Below, one piece after another: positions 32,905-43,213 of a stretch of DNA of 64,000 bases. Position 1 is the first letter of the stretch. Each line of letters starts with the position of its first letter. Location: NCBI RefSeq assembly GCF_003627815.1, contig NZ_CP032698.1, positions 4,464,001 through 4,528,000 on the forward strand, read 5' to 3'. Position numbers and translations under genes: made by a program. The stretch comes from Streptomyces hundungensis. GTDB lineage: Bacteria > Actinomycetota > Actinomycetes > Streptomycetales > Streptomycetaceae. Under the pieces are notes generated by a model that was given only the letters and a program-made list of their open reading frames with translations, made no database searches and was not told where the DNA came from.

Positions 32905-34041
32905 TTACGGGCCGGTGGGGGTGGTGCGGCCTACTACCGTTCCTGCGCGGTCGATGCAGAGGACATCCACCGCCACCGGGGCGCCCCGCAACACCGCCAG
33001 CGCCTCGTCACGGGCCCGCGTGGCCACCAGGTCGCCCAGGGGGACACCTGCCGCCGTGCACAACTCAAGCGCCGCAAGGCCTGTGTTGGCGGTGGACACC
33101 TGCGCCGCCAGGGCCTCGCTCGCGCCGCCCTCGCGGGCCAGCGCCGCCAGGAACGCCTTGTCCACCTGGGAGCGGGCGGAGTGCAGGTCCAGATGGCCCG
33201 CGGCCAGTTTCGACAGTTTGGCGAAGCCGCCGCAGATGGTGAGGCGGTCCACCGGGTGACGGCGTACGTACTTCAGGACCGCGCCCGCGAAGTCGCCCAT
33301 GTCGAGCAGGGCGTCCTCGGGCAGCCCGTACTCGGCCACCACCGTCTTCTCCGACGTGGAACCCGTGCAGCCCGCCACATGCGTGCGGCCCGCCGCCCTC
33401 GCCACGTCCACGCCGCGCCGGATCGAGTCGATCCACGCCGAGCACGAGTACGGCACCACGATGCCGGTCGTGCCCAGGATGGACAGGCCGCCCAGGATGC
33501 CCAGGCGCGGGTTCCACGTGGAGCGGGCGATCTCGGCGCCGTGGTCGACGGAGATGGTGATTTCGACGTCGGCCGAGGCGCCGTGTTCGGCCGCCACCCG
33601 CGTCACGTGTTCCGTCATCATCTGGCGCGGCACCGGGTTGATCGCCGGTTCACCCACCGGCAGGGGCAGCCCGGGCAGCGTGATCGTGCCCACGCCCTCG
33701 CCCGCCCGGAACACCACACCGGAGCCGGGCGGCAGCAGCCGTACCGTCGAGCGGATCAGGGCGCCGTGGGTCACGTCGGGGTCGTCGCCCGCGTCCTTCA
33801 CCACGGCCGCCATCGCCCACCCGGCACCCGGTTCCTCAGCACCCAGTTCCTCGGCGGCCAGCGCGAACGCGGGTGTCTGGCCGCGCGGCAGCGTGATCGT
33901 CACCGGGTCGGGGAAGTCGCCGGAGAGCAGCGCGGTGTACGCGGCCGTCGTGGCGGCCGTCGCGCACGCCCCGGTCGTCCAGCCGGAGCGCAGACCGGTG
34001 TGCTTGAGTTGGGCGCCGCGCCCGCCCTTCGCCTCGCTCAT
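32905..34041 (-). CDS. cbiD: Cobalt-precorrin-5B C1-methyltransferase
   Basis: 378 residues, CbiD family. The N-terminal signature LRSGWTTGACATAATTAAYTAL is nearly diagnostic; later blocks are VGEPAINPVPRQMMTEHV and TGSTSEKTVVAEYG. It methylates C1 in the anaerobic-type corrin pathway. It is the only visible marker of the cobalt-early route in a cluster that also carries cobG, so the route used cannot be settled here. Start at ATG 34041; three codons upstream another ATG (34050) exists. The gene is divergent from cobK, with an 87-bp gap between them. Confidence 0.92.
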   Translation of the reverse strand: MSEAKGGRGAQLKHTGLRSGWTTGACATAATTAAYTALLSGDFPDPVTITLPRGQTPAFALAAEELGAEEPGAGWAMAAVVKDAGDDPDVTHGALIRSTVRLLPPGSGVVFRAGEGVGTITLPGLPLPVGEPAINPVPRQMMTEHVTRVAAEHGASADVEITISVDHGAEIARSTWNPRLGILGGLSILGTTGIVVPYSCSAWIDSIRRGVDVARAAGRTHVAGCTGSTSEKTVVAEYGLPEDALLDMGDFAGAVLKYVRRHPVDRLTICGGFAKLSKLAAGHLDLHSARSQVDKAFLAALAREGGASEALAAQVSTANTGLAALELCTAAGVPLGDLVATRARDEALAVLRGAPVAVDVLCIDRAGTVVGRTTPTGP

Positions 34042-34128
34042 GCCCCACACCCCCGGCCGCGTACGGCCTCGGCCTCACTCGCCACACTCATGACCTCGGC
34101 CTCACACTCACGAACGGAACCGGAACCT

Positions 34129-34887
34129 GTGCACATCTTGATTCTGGGGGGTACGGGCGAGGCCCGTCGGCTGGCGGGCCTGCTGCACGAGGCGCAGGGC
34201 CCCGCCGTGCGCGTGACGAGTTCGCTCGCGGGACGGGTCGCCGAGCCCCGGCTGCCGCCCGGCGAGGTCCGCGTCGGCGGGTTCGGCGGCGCCGAGGGGC
34301 TCGCGCGGTGGCTGCGTACGCACCAGGTGGACGCCCTCATCGACGCCACCCACCCCTTCGCCCGGACGATCAGTTTCAACGCGGCGCACGCCGCGACCGC
34401 CGCCCATGTTCCCCTGCTCGCGCTGCGCAGGCCCGGCTGGGTCCCCGGCGAGGGCGACCGCTGGCACCCGGCGGACTCCCTCGACGAGGCCGCCGCCCTG
34501 CTTCCCGCGCTGGGCCGCCGCGTCTTCCTCACCACCGGACGCATGGGTCTCGCCGCCTTCGCGGGCCTGGACGCCCTGTGGTTCCTCATGCGGTCCGTGG
34601 ACGCGCCGGAGCCGCCGTACCCCGCCCGCATGGAGGTGCTGCTCGACCGGGGCCCCTTCACCCTCGAAGGGGAGCGGGAGGTGCTGCGGACGCACCGGAT
34701 CGACGTGCTGGTCACCAAGGACAGCGGCGGGGCCGCGACCGCGCCCAAGCTCACCGCCGCCCGCGAGGCCGGGATCCCCGTCGTCGTGGTGCGGCGCCCG
34801 CCCGTCCCGGACGGGGTGAGCGTGGCGGCCACCCCCGAGGAGGCGGCCGCCTGGGTGGGTCACTGGGTGGGTCAGCTCTCCGGGTAG
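34129..34887 (+). CDS. cobK: Precorrin-6A reductase
   Basis: 252 residues. It starts VHILILGGTGEARRLAGLLHE, the NAD(P)-binding glycine motif of CobK/CbiJ, and continues VDALIDATHPFARTISFNAA (family signature), LTTGRMGLAAFAG and DVLVTKDSGGAATAPKL. It reduces precorrin-6A to 6B in the corrin pathway. The start is GTG 34129. The open frame extends far upstream, through the antisense of cbiD and repeat array E, which is not coding. The 3' end overlaps the convergent cobIJ end by 16 bases. Confidence 0.92.
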   Translation: MHILILGGTGEARRLAGLLHEAQGPAVRVTSSLAGRVAEPRLPPGEVRVGGFGGAEGLARWLRTHQVDALIDATHPFARTISFNAAHAATAAHVPLLALRRPGWVPGEGDRWHPADSLDEAAALLPALGRRVFLTTGRMGLAAFAGLDALWFLMRSVDAPEPPYPARMEVLLDRGPFTLEGEREVLRTHRIDVLVTKDSGGAATAPKLTAAREAGIPVVVVRRPPVPDGVSVAATPEEAAAWVGHWVGQLSG

Positions 34888-36458
34888 CGGCGCGGAGTCC
34901 AGACGATCTCCTCGCCGACAGCGCAGTCACCGCCGACAGCACAGTCACCGCCGCCGTCGCCGCTGCCCCGGCGTACCACCTGGGTCTGCGAGGATCCGAC
35001 CAGCAGGATCGTGCGCATGTCGACCTCGGCCGGGTCGAGATCGCCCAGGCGCACGATGCGGACGCGCTCGCCGGGGCCGCCCACATCGCGGGCGACCACC
35101 ACCGGGGTCTCCGGCGCCCGGTGTTCGAGGAGCAGCTCACGGGCCTTGGCCACCTGCCAGGTGCGGCTGGCGGAGCCGGGGTTGTAGAGCGCCAGGACGA
35201 GATCGGCGGAGGCCGCCGCGTGCAGGCGCTCCGCGATGACGTCCCAGGGCTTGAGCCGGTCGGAGAGCGAGATCGTGGCGTAGTCGTGGCCGAGCGGCGC
35301 GCCCGCGCGGGCGGCGGCCGCGTTCGCCGCCGTCACCCCCGGCAGGACCCGCACCGGCACCTGCGCGTACTCGGGTTGCGAGGCCACCTCCAGGACGGCG
35401 GTGGCCATCGCGAAGATGCCCGGGTCGCCACCCGACACCACGGCAACTCGCCTTCCGCGCATGGCCAGTTGGAGAGCGAACTCGGCGCGCTCGGACTCCA
35501 CCTTGTTGTCCGAACCGTGCCGCTGCTGCCCCGGCCGCTCGGGCACCCGGTCCACGTACGTGGTGTAGCCGACGATGTCGTCGGCGGCGGCGAGCGCGCC
35601 CCGCGACTCGGGGGTCAGCCACAGCGGCCCGGCGGGACCGGTGCCGACGACCACGACCTCGCCCCGCTCGCGCACGGGCGGGACGGCGTCGATCCGGCTG
35701 GGCAGCACCGCGACGGAGAAGTACGGCACCGACTCCGGGTCCACGTCGGCGAGATGACCGGTGCGCTCGCCCGCCATGGTGGCGCGCTCCACATACCGCG
35801 CCTCCTCCAGCCGCCCCGAACGCTCCAGCGCCCGGCGCACCTTGGTGAACGTACGCCCCAGCTTCATCACCACCGCCGAGTCGGTGGCGGCCAGGCGCGC
35901 GGTCAGCTCCTCCTCGGGCAGGGTGCCGGGCAGGATCGTGAGCACCTCCTCGGCCTCCACCAAAGGCTCCCCGAGCCGGGCGGCCGCGGCGCTCACCGAG
36001 GTCACGCCGGGGATCACCTCGGTGGGGTAGCGGTGCGCGAGCCGCTTGTGCATGTGCTGGTACGAGCCGTAGAACAGCGGGTCGCCCTCGGCGAGCACGG
36101 CGACCGTGCGGCCCGCGTCGAGGTGCTCGGCGAGGCGGGCCGAGGCCTCCTCGTAGAAGTCGTTGAGCGCGCCCCGGTAGCCGCCGGGGTGATCGGTGGT
36201 CTCCACGGTCAGCGGGTAGACCAGCTTCTCCTCGATGTGGTCGGCACGGATGTGCTTCGCCGCGATCGAGCGCGCTATGGAGCGGCCGTGCCGCGCCGAG
36301 TGGTAGGCGACCACATCGGCCTGCGCGATCGCCTCGACCGCGCGCACCGTCATCAGGGACGGATCGCCGGGCCCGAGCCCGACCCCGTACAGCCGGCCGA
36401 CGGCGGCGCCGCCGCCCGTCTCGTCGCTGTTCTCGTCGTTCATCGCGCTCTCGTTCAT
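34872..36458 (-). CDS. cobIJ: Precorrin-2 C20-methyltransferase / precorrin-3B C17-methyltransferase fusion
   Basis: 528 residues with two fused tetrapyrrole methylases. Residues about 15-250 are CobI-like ([37 protein letters not shown] and [19 protein letters not shown]). Residues about 268-500 are CobJ-like ([39 protein letters not shown] and [19 protein letters not shown]). Both add SAM-derived methyl groups early in corrin formation. Start ATG 36458 overlaps the cobH stop (ATGA). Near the C-terminus there is a small duplicated tract ([13 protein letters not shown]) from a short DNA tandem repeat. Confidence 0.93.
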   Translation of the reverse strand: MNESAMNDENSDETGGGAAVGRLYGVGLGPGDPSLMTVRAVEAIAQADVVAYHSARHGRSIARSIAAKHIRADHIEEKLVYPLTVETTDHPGGYRGALNDFYEEASARLAEHLDAGRTVAVLAEGDPLFYGSYQHMHKRLAHRYPTEVIPGVTSVSAAAARLGEPLVEAEEVLTILPGTLPEEELTARLAATDSAVVMKLGRTFTKVRRALERSGRLEEARYVERATMAGERTGHLADVDPESVPYFSVAVLPSRIDAVPPVRERGEVVVVGTGPAGPLWLTPESRGALAAADDIVGYTTYVDRVPERPGQQRHGSDNKVESERAEFALQLAMRGRRVAVVSGGDPGIFAMATAVLEVASQPEYAQVPVRVLPGVTAANAAAARAGAPLGHDYATISLSDRLKPWDVIAERLHAAASADLVLALYNPGSASRTWQVAKARELLLEHRAPETPVVVARDVGGPGERVRIVRLGDLDPAEVDMRTILLVGSSQTQVVRRGSGDGGGDCAVGGDCAVGEEIVWTPRRYPES

Positions 36459-37123
36459 TCCGCCTCGCTCGCGATCGCGTTGAGTGCGGCGGCGGCGATC
36501 GCGCTGCCGCCCCGCCGGCCCCGTACCACCAGGTGTTCCAGGCCCGAAGGGTGCGCGGCGAGCGCGTCCTTGGACTCGGCGGCGCCGATGAAGCCCACCG
36601 GCACACCGATCACGGCCGCCGGGCGGGGAGCGCCCTCCTCGATCATTTCGAGCAGCCGGAACAGTGCGGTGGGCGCGTTCCCGACGGCCACGACGGCGCC
36701 GTCGAGCCGGTCGCGCCACAGTTCCAGGGCGGCGGCGCTGCGCGTGGTGCCCATCTTCGCGGCGAGCTCGGCGACCGAGGGGTCGGCCAGGGTGCACAGC
36801 ACCTCGTTGTCGGCGGGCAGCCGCTTGCGGGTGACCCCGCTGGCCACCATCCGCGCGTCGCACAGGATCGGCGCCCCGGCGCGCAGCGCCTCGCGGGCGC
36901 GGGCCACGACGCCGGGCGTGAAGCCGAGGTCGCGGGGCAGGTCCGTCATGCCGCAGGCGTGGATCATGCGGACCGCGACCTGGCTGACGTCGGCGGGCAG
37001 ACCGGTGAGGTCCGCCTCGGCGCGGATCGTGGCAAAGGACTGGCGGTAGATCTCCGCGCCGTCCTTCTCGTAGTCGAACACTGTGCTCTCGCTCATCTCG
37101 TCGTTGTCCCCGGGGGTGGTCAT
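36455..37123 (-). CDS. cobH: Precorrin-8X methylmutase
   Basis: 222 residues. Family blocks are [38 protein letters not shown] with the catalytic-site region, and [18 protein letters not shown], then [18 protein letters not shown]. It moves a methyl group from C11 to C12 to form hydrogenobyrinate. Start ATG 37123 overlaps the cobG stop (ATGA), so it was preferred over an ATG nine codons later. It is the middle gene of the coupled cobG-cobH-cobIJ operon. Confidence 0.94.
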   Translation of the reverse strand: MTTPGDNDEMSESTVFDYEKDGAEIYRQSFATIRAEADLTGLPADVSQVAVRMIHACGMTDLPRDLGFTPGVVARAREALRAGAPILCDARMVASGVTRKRLPADNEVLCTLADPSVAELAAKMGTTRSAAALELWRDRLDGAVVAVGNAPTALFRLLEMIEEGAPRPAAVIGVPVGFIGAAESKDALAAHPSGLEHLVVRGRRGGSAIAAAALNAIASEAE

Positions 37124-38469
37124 ATGGTTCGTGGGGGCGCCTGGGGTGCCCTCCGTGCGGCGGCCACCGCTTGCGCCAACTCGCCTTCCTCCAGCGGTAC
37201 TTGACGTTCCCGCGCGCCCCGTACCGCGAGCGTGTAGACGCCGTCGGCGGTCGCGGTCACGTCCACCCAGTCGCCGTGCGGGTGTCCGCAGCGGCGTTCG
37301 CACCCGGACCAGTGGACCGGGAGTCCGCCCGTTCCCGACAGGGCGTCCCGGCGCACGTCGGCCAGCGCCTTGGCGCAGCCGGGCCGCCCGGTGCACGCCC
37401 CGACCCCGGCCCACGGTGCGTCGGGCGCGGTGACGAACCCGGCGTCGCCGAGCTCCCGCAGCCGCTCGCGAGCGCCGCGCTCGTCGAACCCGGGGACGAC
37501 GAAGCCGCGCCAGGGGGTGACCCTGACCTCGCCACCGGGGCCGGCGAGCGCCCGCAGCTGCGCGGCGGTGACCCGGCCGAGGACGGGGGTCACGACGACG
37601 GTGTACGTGCCGTCGGGGCCGGCGACGACGCCGGGGGTGGGTGTGGATACGGGCTTGGGCGTGGGCGGGGGTGTTACGGAGGTGGGGGCGGCCGGGATGT
37701 TCGCCTGGGCCAGGGCGGTCGTGAGGTCGACGGTGTGGCCCGGGGGGAGGTCGCGTACGCGCCAGGCGCCGGTGCCGGCGGCGGCCGCGGTGGCGAGGAA
37801 GGCGCGGGCGGCTTCCAAGGCCGCGCGGGGTGCATCGGATGCCGCCACCTCCACCGCGCTTTCCCCCACCCGTACGGCCACCGTGTCCCTCTCCTGTGCG
37901 AGCAAGGTCACATCGGCGCCGAGGCCGGCGATGTCGCCGCGGCCGTCGTCCAGGGCGAACAGGAAGCGGCCGGACAGGGCGGCGGTCCACTCCTCCGCGC
38001 ACAGCAGGGCGTCCAGGGCGCGCAGCCGGGGGAGCAGGGTGCCGTGGCCGAGGCCGTCGAGTCCGGCGAGCGGGGACGCCACGATGTTGCGGACGCGCTC
38101 GTGCCGCTCCGAGGGCAGGAGGTGGGTGTGGCGCAGGAGTTCGGCGAGTCCGGTGCCGCAGCTTTCGCCGATGCCGCGCAACTCGGCGTTGCCGCGGGAG
38201 GTGATGGTGAGGTGGCCGTCTCCGTAGCGCTCGGCGGCGGCCGCGAGTGCCCCCACCTGACGGTTCGTCAAGATGCCGCCGGGCAGGCGCAGTCGGGCGA
38301 GGCGGCCGTCGTCGGCGGCGTGCAGGCGGAGGGCGCCGGGGCAGGCGTCGTCGCGGTCCCGCGTAGGGGGGAGTGCGGCGGGGGTGGGGGGGTTCGGGGC
38401 GGCGGGTGTCGCGGGTTCGCCCTGTTGGGGGGTGGTGGGGGTGGGGGGCGGCGGCATGGCGGCGAGCAT
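37120..38469 (-). CDS. cobG: Precorrin-3B synthase (nitrite/sulfite reductase-like)
   Basis: 449 residues. After a Pro/Thr-rich N-terminus, residues about 43-110 carry the ferredoxin-like half ([20 protein letters not shown], then [15 protein letters not shown]). The C-terminal half contains the siroheme/[4Fe-4S] ligands: [14 protein letters not shown] and [16 protein letters not shown] supply four cysteines (CTGRPGC and CERRC). This oxygen-dependent ring hydroxylase belongs to the aerobic corrin route. Start set at ATG 38469; ATG 38457 is an alternative. First gene of the cobGHIJ operon; repeat array F lies directly upstream. Confidence 0.88.
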   Translation of the reverse strand: MLAAMPPPPTPTTPQQGEPATPAAPNPPTPAALPPTRDRDDACPGALRLHAADDGRLARLRLPGGILTNRQVGALAAAAERYGDGHLTITSRGNAELRGIGESCGTGLAELLRHTHLLPSERHERVRNIVASPLAGLDGLGHGTLLPRLRALDALLCAEEWTAALSGRFLFALDDGRGDIAGLGADVTLLAQERDTVAVRVGESAVEVAASDAPRAALEAARAFLATAAAAGTGAWRVRDLPPGHTVDLTTALAQANIPAAPTSVTPPPTPKPVSTPTPGVVAGPDGTYTVVVTPVLGRVTAAQLRALAGPGGEVRVTPWRGFVVPGFDERGARERLRELGDAGFVTAPDAPWAGVGACTGRPGCAKALADVRRDALSGTGGLPVHWSGCERRCGHPHGDWVDVTATADGVYTLAVRGARERQVPLEEGELAQAVAAARRAPQAPPRTI

Positions 38470-38489
38470 ACCCACGCGGCGCCGGGGGC

Positions 38490-39085
38490 CGCCCGACCCC
38501 CTGAGCTCCGCCCCGGCCCCCTGGGGCGTTCGCCCACCCGCCCGCCCGTGCGGGGGGTTGGTCGGTTCCGGGCCCCCTGGGGCTCCGCCCCAGCCCCCGA
38601 CGCGTCTGCCCACCCACCCACCCGTGCAGCGGGTTGAAGGGTTCGGCCCCTGGGGCTCCGCCCCAGCCCCCGAGCCCCTTTGCCCACCCACCCGCCCGTG
38701 CAGGGGGTTGGCTGGTCCCGGGCCCCTGGGGCTCCGCCCCAGACCCCGACGCGTTTGCCCACCCACCCGCCCGTGCAGCGCGTTGAACCAGCTGAGCCCC
38801 TGGGGCTCCGCCCCAGACCCCGTTCGCGCCTTAAGGGCGCTCGTCCTCAATCGCCGGACGGGCTGTAGGTGCTGGCCAGCGCCGAGCAGTTAAGGGGCGC
38901 GGGGAACTGCGCGACCAGCCACCCACGGCCCGCAGACGAAGACGGGTTTGGGGGCGCGAGGAACTGCGCGAGAAGCGAGCACGGTCCGCACACGACAGCG
39001 GGTTTTCAGGGGCGCGGGGAACTGCGCGACCAGCCACGCACGGTCCGCAGGATCGAGAGGGTTTAGGGGCGCGGGGAACTGCGCG
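38490..39085 (+). repeat. Dispersed repeat array F between cobG and the cobN riboswitch
   Basis: Four CTGGGGCTCCGCCCCAG hairpins (near 38576, 38650, 38727 and 38800), spaced about 75 bp, are separated by GCCCACCCACCCGCCCGTGC units. The CCTTAAGGGCGCTCG block (near 38830), CCTCAATCGCCGGACGGGC and four core copies (near 38896, 38950, 39008 and 39067) follow. It occupies most of the 735-bp divergent gap before the riboswitch. No gene is supported here. Confidence 0.85.
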
Positions 39086-39204
39086 GCCGCCCCCCCCCGC
39101 GGCCAAGCGGGACAGGGAAGCCCGGGCCGGGCCCCCGCGCGGCCGAGCGGGACGGGGAAGCCGGGGCCGGGGCCGGGCGGGGTCGGGAGGGCGGGGGGCG
39201 GGGT

Positions 39205-39385
39205 CGCTACTATGCAGGACGACGGGCCGCCCGGCCCGCCACGCCGGCGACGGCGACAGGGGGAGGAAGCCCGGTGTGATTCCGGCGCGGTCCCGCCACT
39301 GTGAGCCCGGCCCCAACCCCTCGCGGACCTCGGCCGAGCGAGTCAGGAACTCCCCTTCCCAGCTCGGGCCTCCGCCCGGACGGGG
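39205..39385 (+). promoter_or_regulatory. Cobalamin (B12) riboswitch upstream of cobN
   Basis: Shows the conserved order of a cobalamin riboswitch: GGAAGCCCGGTGTGATTCCG (from about 39264), the B12 box GCCACTG (39295-39301) followed by TGAGCCCGG, and GAGTCAGGAACTCC (about 39340-39353) closing the core. It ends about 55-90 bases before cobN, whose ribosome site is CCGAGGAAGG. High cobalamin should lower cobN expression. The exact outer helix limits were not determined. Confidence 0.9.
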
Positions 39386-39441
39386 AGACCCATTCCGACA
39401 CCACCCGGGGCGCGGACACCCCGAGGAAGGCCTGACGCCGC

Positions 39442-42400
39442 ATGCTGCACTCGTCCGGGGAGCCCGTCGAGGACCCCCGCCCCATCCTGCTTCTGTCGAC
39501 GTCCGACACCGACCTCCTCAGCGCCCGCGCCGCGAACGGCCCGGTGCCCTACCGGTTCGCCAACCCCTCCCGCCTCGCGCTGAGCCCGCTGAACACCCCG
39601 CCCACCGGCGCGAGCCAGGACGCCCAGGGCGCCCCGCGCGACCCGGACCTCCTCGACGCCCTCCTCGACGGCGTCGGCCTCGTCGTCGTCCGGCTGCTCG
39701 GCGGCGTACGCGCATGGCAGGACGGGCTCGACCGGCTCACGGCGAGCGGGCTGCCCGTCGTCGTGCTCACCGGTGAACAGGCCCCGGACGCCCAGCTCAT
39801 GGCCGCCTCCACCGTGCCGGTCGGCATCGCCGCCGAGGCGCACGCCTACCTCGCGCACGGCGGTCCTGCCAACCTCGACCAGCTCGCCCGGTTCCTCTCC
39901 GACACCGTGCTGCTCACCGGCCACGGCTTCGAGCCGCCCGCGCCCGCCCCGTCCTGGGGGCCGCTGGAGCGTACGGGCAAGGCCGTTCAGGGGCCGACCG
40001 TCGCCGTGCTCTACTACCGCGCCCATCACATGAGCGGCAACACCGCCTTCGTGGACACCCTGTGCGGGGCGATCGAGGACGCCGGGGGCCGCCCGCTCCC
40101 GCTGTACGTGTCCTCGCTGCGCGACCCCGAGCCCGCGCTCATCGAGGAGCTGCGCGCCGCCGACGCCATCGTGACCACCGTCCTCGCGGCCGGCGGCACC
40201 AAGCCCGCCACCGCCTCCGCCGGCGGCGACGACGAGTCGTGGGACGCGGGCGCGCTCAGCGGCCTCGACGTACCGATCCTCCAGGCGCTCTGCCTCACCG
40301 GCTCCCGCACCGCCTGGGAGGAGAACGACGAGGGCGTCTCCCCGCTCGACGCGGCGAGCCAGATCGCCGTGCCCGAGTTCGACGGGCGCCTGATCACCGT
40401 TCCGTTCTCGTTCAAGGAGATCGACGAGGACGGGCTGCCCTCCTACGTCGCCGACGCCGAGCGTTCGGCCCGCGTCGCCGGGATCGCCGTACGCCACGCC
40501 AAGCTCAGGCACATCGCCGCCGCCGACAAGCGGCTCGCGCTCGTCCTCTCCGCGTACCCCACCAAGCACTCCCGCATCGGCAACGCGGTCGGCCTCGACA
40601 CCCCCGCCAGCGCCGTCGCACTGCTGCGCCGGCTGCGCGCCGAGGGGTACGACTTCGGGCCCGAGGAGGAGATCCCGGGTCTCGTCTCCGGTGACGGCGA
40701 CGAGCTGATCCGCGCGCTCATCGACGCCGGCGGTCACGACCAGGAGTGGCTCACCGAGGAGCAGCTCGCCGCCAACCCGGTCCGTATCCCCGCCGCCGAC
40801 TACAAGCGCTGGTACGCCACCCTGCCCGAGGAGCTGCGCGAGAACGTCGAGCGGCACTGGGGGCCGCCGCCCGGCGAGATGTTCCTCGACCGGTCCCGCG
40901 TGGGCAACGGCGGTGACCCCGAGGGGGACATCGTGCTGGCGGCGCTGCGCCGCGGCAATCTGCTGATCCTCATCCAGCCGCCGCGCGGCTTCGGCGAGAA
41001 CCCGATCGCGATCTACCACGACCCCGATCTGCCGCCCTCCCACCACTACTTGGCGGCCTACCGATGGATCGCGGCGAGCGCCGCAGACGGCGGGTTCGGC
41101 GCCGACGCGATGATCCACCTGGGCAAGCACGGCAACCTGGAGTGGCTGCCCGGCAAGAACGCGGGCCTCTCCGCCGCCTGCGGCCCCGACGCCGCGCTCG
41201 GCGACCTTCCGCTGGTCTACCCGTTCCTGGTCAACGACCCGGGCGAGGGCACCCAGGCCAAGCGCCGCGTGCACGCCACCCTCATCGACCACCTGGTGCC
41301 GCCGATGGCCCGCGCCGACTCCTACGGCGACATCGCGCGCCTTGAGCAACTCCTGGACGAGCACGCCCAGATCGCGGCGATGGACCCGGCGAAGCTGCCC
41401 GCCATCCGCGCCCAGATCTGGACGCTGATCCAGGCCGCCAAGCTCGACCACGACCTGGGGCTCGAAGACCGCCCCGAGGACGAGGGCTTCGACGAGTTCA
41501 TCATGCATCTCGACGGCTGGCTCTGCGAGATCAAGGACGTCCAGATCCGCGACGGCCTGCACGTCCTCGGCAACGCCCCGGCCGGCGCCGACCGCGTCAA
41601 CCTGGTCCTGGCGATCCTGCGCGCCCGCCAGATCTGGGGCGGCACCACCGCCCTGCCCGGACTGCGCGAGGCCCTCGGTCTCGACGAGTCCGCCGCCACC
41701 CGCACCTCCGCCGACGAGGCCGAGGAACAGGCCCGCGCGCTCGTGCAGTTGATGGACGACGCCGGTTGGGACCTCGCGGCGATCCCCGCCGACCAGCCCC
41801 AACAGGTGCGCGCCATCCTGGAGTTCGCGGCCCGCGAGGTCGTGCCGCGCCTGGCCGCCACCACCGCCGAACTCGACCACACCGTCCACGCCCTCAACGG
41901 CGGCTTCGTCCCGGCAGGACCCTCCGGCTCGCCCCTGCGCGGACTCGTCAACGTCCTGCCGACCGGCCGCAACTTCTACTCCGTCGACCCCAAGGCCGTC
42001 CCCTCCCGGCTCGCCTGGGAGACCGGCCAGGCGCTCGCCGAGTCGCTGGCCGGGCGCTACCGCGCCGACAACGGCGACTGGCCGACCTCGGTCGGGCTCT
42101 CCCTGTGGGGCACGAGCGCGATGCGCACCGCGGGCGACGACGTGGCCGAGGCGATGGCGCTGCTCGGCGTGCGCCCGGTCTGGGACGACGCCTCGCGCCG
42201 TGTCACCGGCCTGGAGCCGATCCCGCTCGACGAACTCGGCCGCCCCCGCATCGACGTGACGCTGCGCATCTCGGGCTTCTTCCGCGACGCGTTCCCGCAC
42301 ACCATCGGCCTGCTCGACGACGCGGTACGCCTCGCGGCCTCCCTGGACGAGCCCGCCGACGTCAACTACGTACGCGCCCACACCCAGGCCGACCTCGCCG

Positions 42401-43149
42401 AGCACGGCGACGAACGCCGCGCCACCACCCGCATCTTCGGCTCACGGCCCGGCACCTACGGCGCGGGTCTGCTCCAGCTCATCGACTCCCGCGACTGGCG
42501 CACCGACGCCGACCTCGCCGAGGTCTACACGGTGTGGGGCGGCTACGCGTACGGCCGTGAACTCGACGGGCGTCCGGCCCGGGACGAGATGGAGACGGCG
42601 TACAAGCGGATCGCGGTCGCGGCGAAGAACACCGACACCCGCGAGCACGACATCGCCGACTCGGACGACTACTTCCAGTACCACGGCGGCATGGTGGCCA
42701 CCGTACGTGCCCTGCGCGGCACGGCGCCCGAGGCCTACATCGGCGACTCGACGCGTCCGGAGACCGTCAAGACGCGCACCCTGGTCGAGGAGACCTCGCG
42801 GGTCTTCCGGGCCCGCGTCGTCAACCCCAAGTGGATCGAGGCGATGCGCCGCCACGGCTACAAGGGCGCCTTCGAACTCGCCGCCACCGTGGACTACTTG
42901 TTCGGCTACGACGCCACCACGGGCGTGGTCGCCGACTGGATGTACGACAAGTTGACCGAGACGTACGTCCTGGACCCGGCCAACCGTGAGTTCCTCCAGA
43001 ACGCCAACCCCTGGGCGCTGCACGGCATCGCGGAGCGCCTGTTGGAGGCCGAGTCGCGCGGCATGTGGGCCAAGCCCGACCCGGCGGTCCTCGAAGCCCT
43101 GCGCCAGGTGTACCTGGAGACCGAGGGCGACCTGGAGGACGAGGGCTGA
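39442..43149 (+). CDS. cobN: Cobaltochelatase subunit CobN
   Basis: 1235 residues, the usual length of actinobacterial CobN. Recognisable blocks: VAVLYYRAHHMSGNTAFVDT (N-terminal), LVLSAYPTKHSRIGNAVGLD, AYRWIAASAADGGFGADAMI with HLGKHGNLEWLPGKNAGLSA (metal/tetrapyrrole region), and GLVNVLPTGRNFYSVDPKAV, then YFQYHGGMVATVRAL near the end. With partner subunits encoded elsewhere it inserts cobalt into hydrogenobyrinate a,c-diamide, using ATP. It is preceded by a cobalamin riboswitch, so it is repressed by the end product. Start ATG 39442. Confidence 0.95.
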   Translation: MLHSSGEPVEDPRPILLLSTSDTDLLSARAANGPVPYRFANPSRLALSPLNTPPTGASQDAQGAPRDPDLLDALLDGVGLVVVRLLGGVRAWQDGLDRLTASGLPVVVLTGEQAPDAQLMAASTVPVGIAAEAHAYLAHGGPANLDQLARFLSDTVLLTGHGFEPPAPAPSWGPLERTGKAVQGPTVAVLYYRAHHMSGNTAFVDTLCGAIEDAGGRPLPLYVSSLRDPEPALIEELRAADAIVTTVLAAGGTKPATASAGGDDESWDAGALSGLDVPILQALCLTGSRTAWEENDEGVSPLDAASQIAVPEFDGRLITVPFSFKEIDEDGLPSYVADAERSARVAGIAVRHAKLRHIAAADKRLALVLSAYPTKHSRIGNAVGLDTPASAVALLRRLRAEGYDFGPEEEIPGLVSGDGDELIRALIDAGGHDQEWLTEEQLAANPVRIPAADYKRWYATLPEELRENVERHWGPPPGEMFLDRSRVGNGGDPEGDIVLAALRRGNLLILIQPPRGFGENPIAIYHDPDLPPSHHYLAAYRWIAASAADGGFGADAMIHLGKHGNLEWLPGKNAGLSAACGPDAALGDLPLVYPFLVNDPGEGTQAKRRVHATLIDHLVPPMARADSYGDIARLEQLLDEHAQIAAMDPAKLPAIRAQIWTLIQAAKLDHDLGLEDRPEDEGFDEFIMHLDGWLCEIKDVQIRDGLHVLGNAPAGADRVNLVLAILRARQIWGGTTALPGLREALGLDESAATRTSADEAEEQARALVQLMDDAGWDLAAIPADQPQQVRAILEFAAREVVPRLAATTAELDHTVHALNGGFVPAGPSGSPLRGLVNVLPTGRNFYSVDPKAVPSRLAWETGQALAESLAGRYRADNGDWPTSVGLSLWGTSAMRTAGDDVAEAMALLGVRPVWDDASRRVTGLEPIPLDELGRPRIDVTLRISGFFRDAFPHTIGLLDDAVRLAASLDEPADVNYVRAHTQADLAEHGDERRATTRIFGSRPGTYGAGLLQLIDSRDWRTDADLAEVYTVWGGYAYGRELDGRPARDEMETAYKRIAVAAKNTDTREHDIADSDDYFQYHGGMVATVRALRGTAPEAYIGDSTRPETVKTRTLVEETSRVFRARVVNPKWIEAMRRHGYKGAFELAATVDYLFGYDATTGVVADWMYDKLTETYVLDPANREFLQNANPWALHGIAERLLEAESRGMWAKPDPAVLEALRQVYLETEGDLEDEG

Positions 43150-43165
43150 GCCCTCGGGTGAACGG

Positions 43166-43195
43166 CGGGCCCGGGTCCTTGAGGACCCGGGCCCG
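43166..43195. terminator. Bidirectional terminator between cobN and the sigma/CAP gene
   Basis: A perfect 13-bp stem, CGGGCCCGGGTCC and its complement, surrounds the loop TTGA. It lies 16 bases past the cobN stop and 18 bases past the stop of the convergent gene, so it can serve both strands. Confidence 0.8.
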
Positions 43196-43213
43196 TTCTC
43201 CATCCCGTGGGCG

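Noticed and set aside
32677..34128. Upstream extension of the cobK frame through array E and antisense of cbiD
   Set aside because: The extension is translated repeat and antisense. The conserved N-terminus of CobK begins at GTG 34129.
39343..42405. Long minus-strand open frame opposite cobN
   Set aside because: The cobN product is unmistakable on the plus strand. The antisense frame is a product of GC3 bias and has no recognisable domain.
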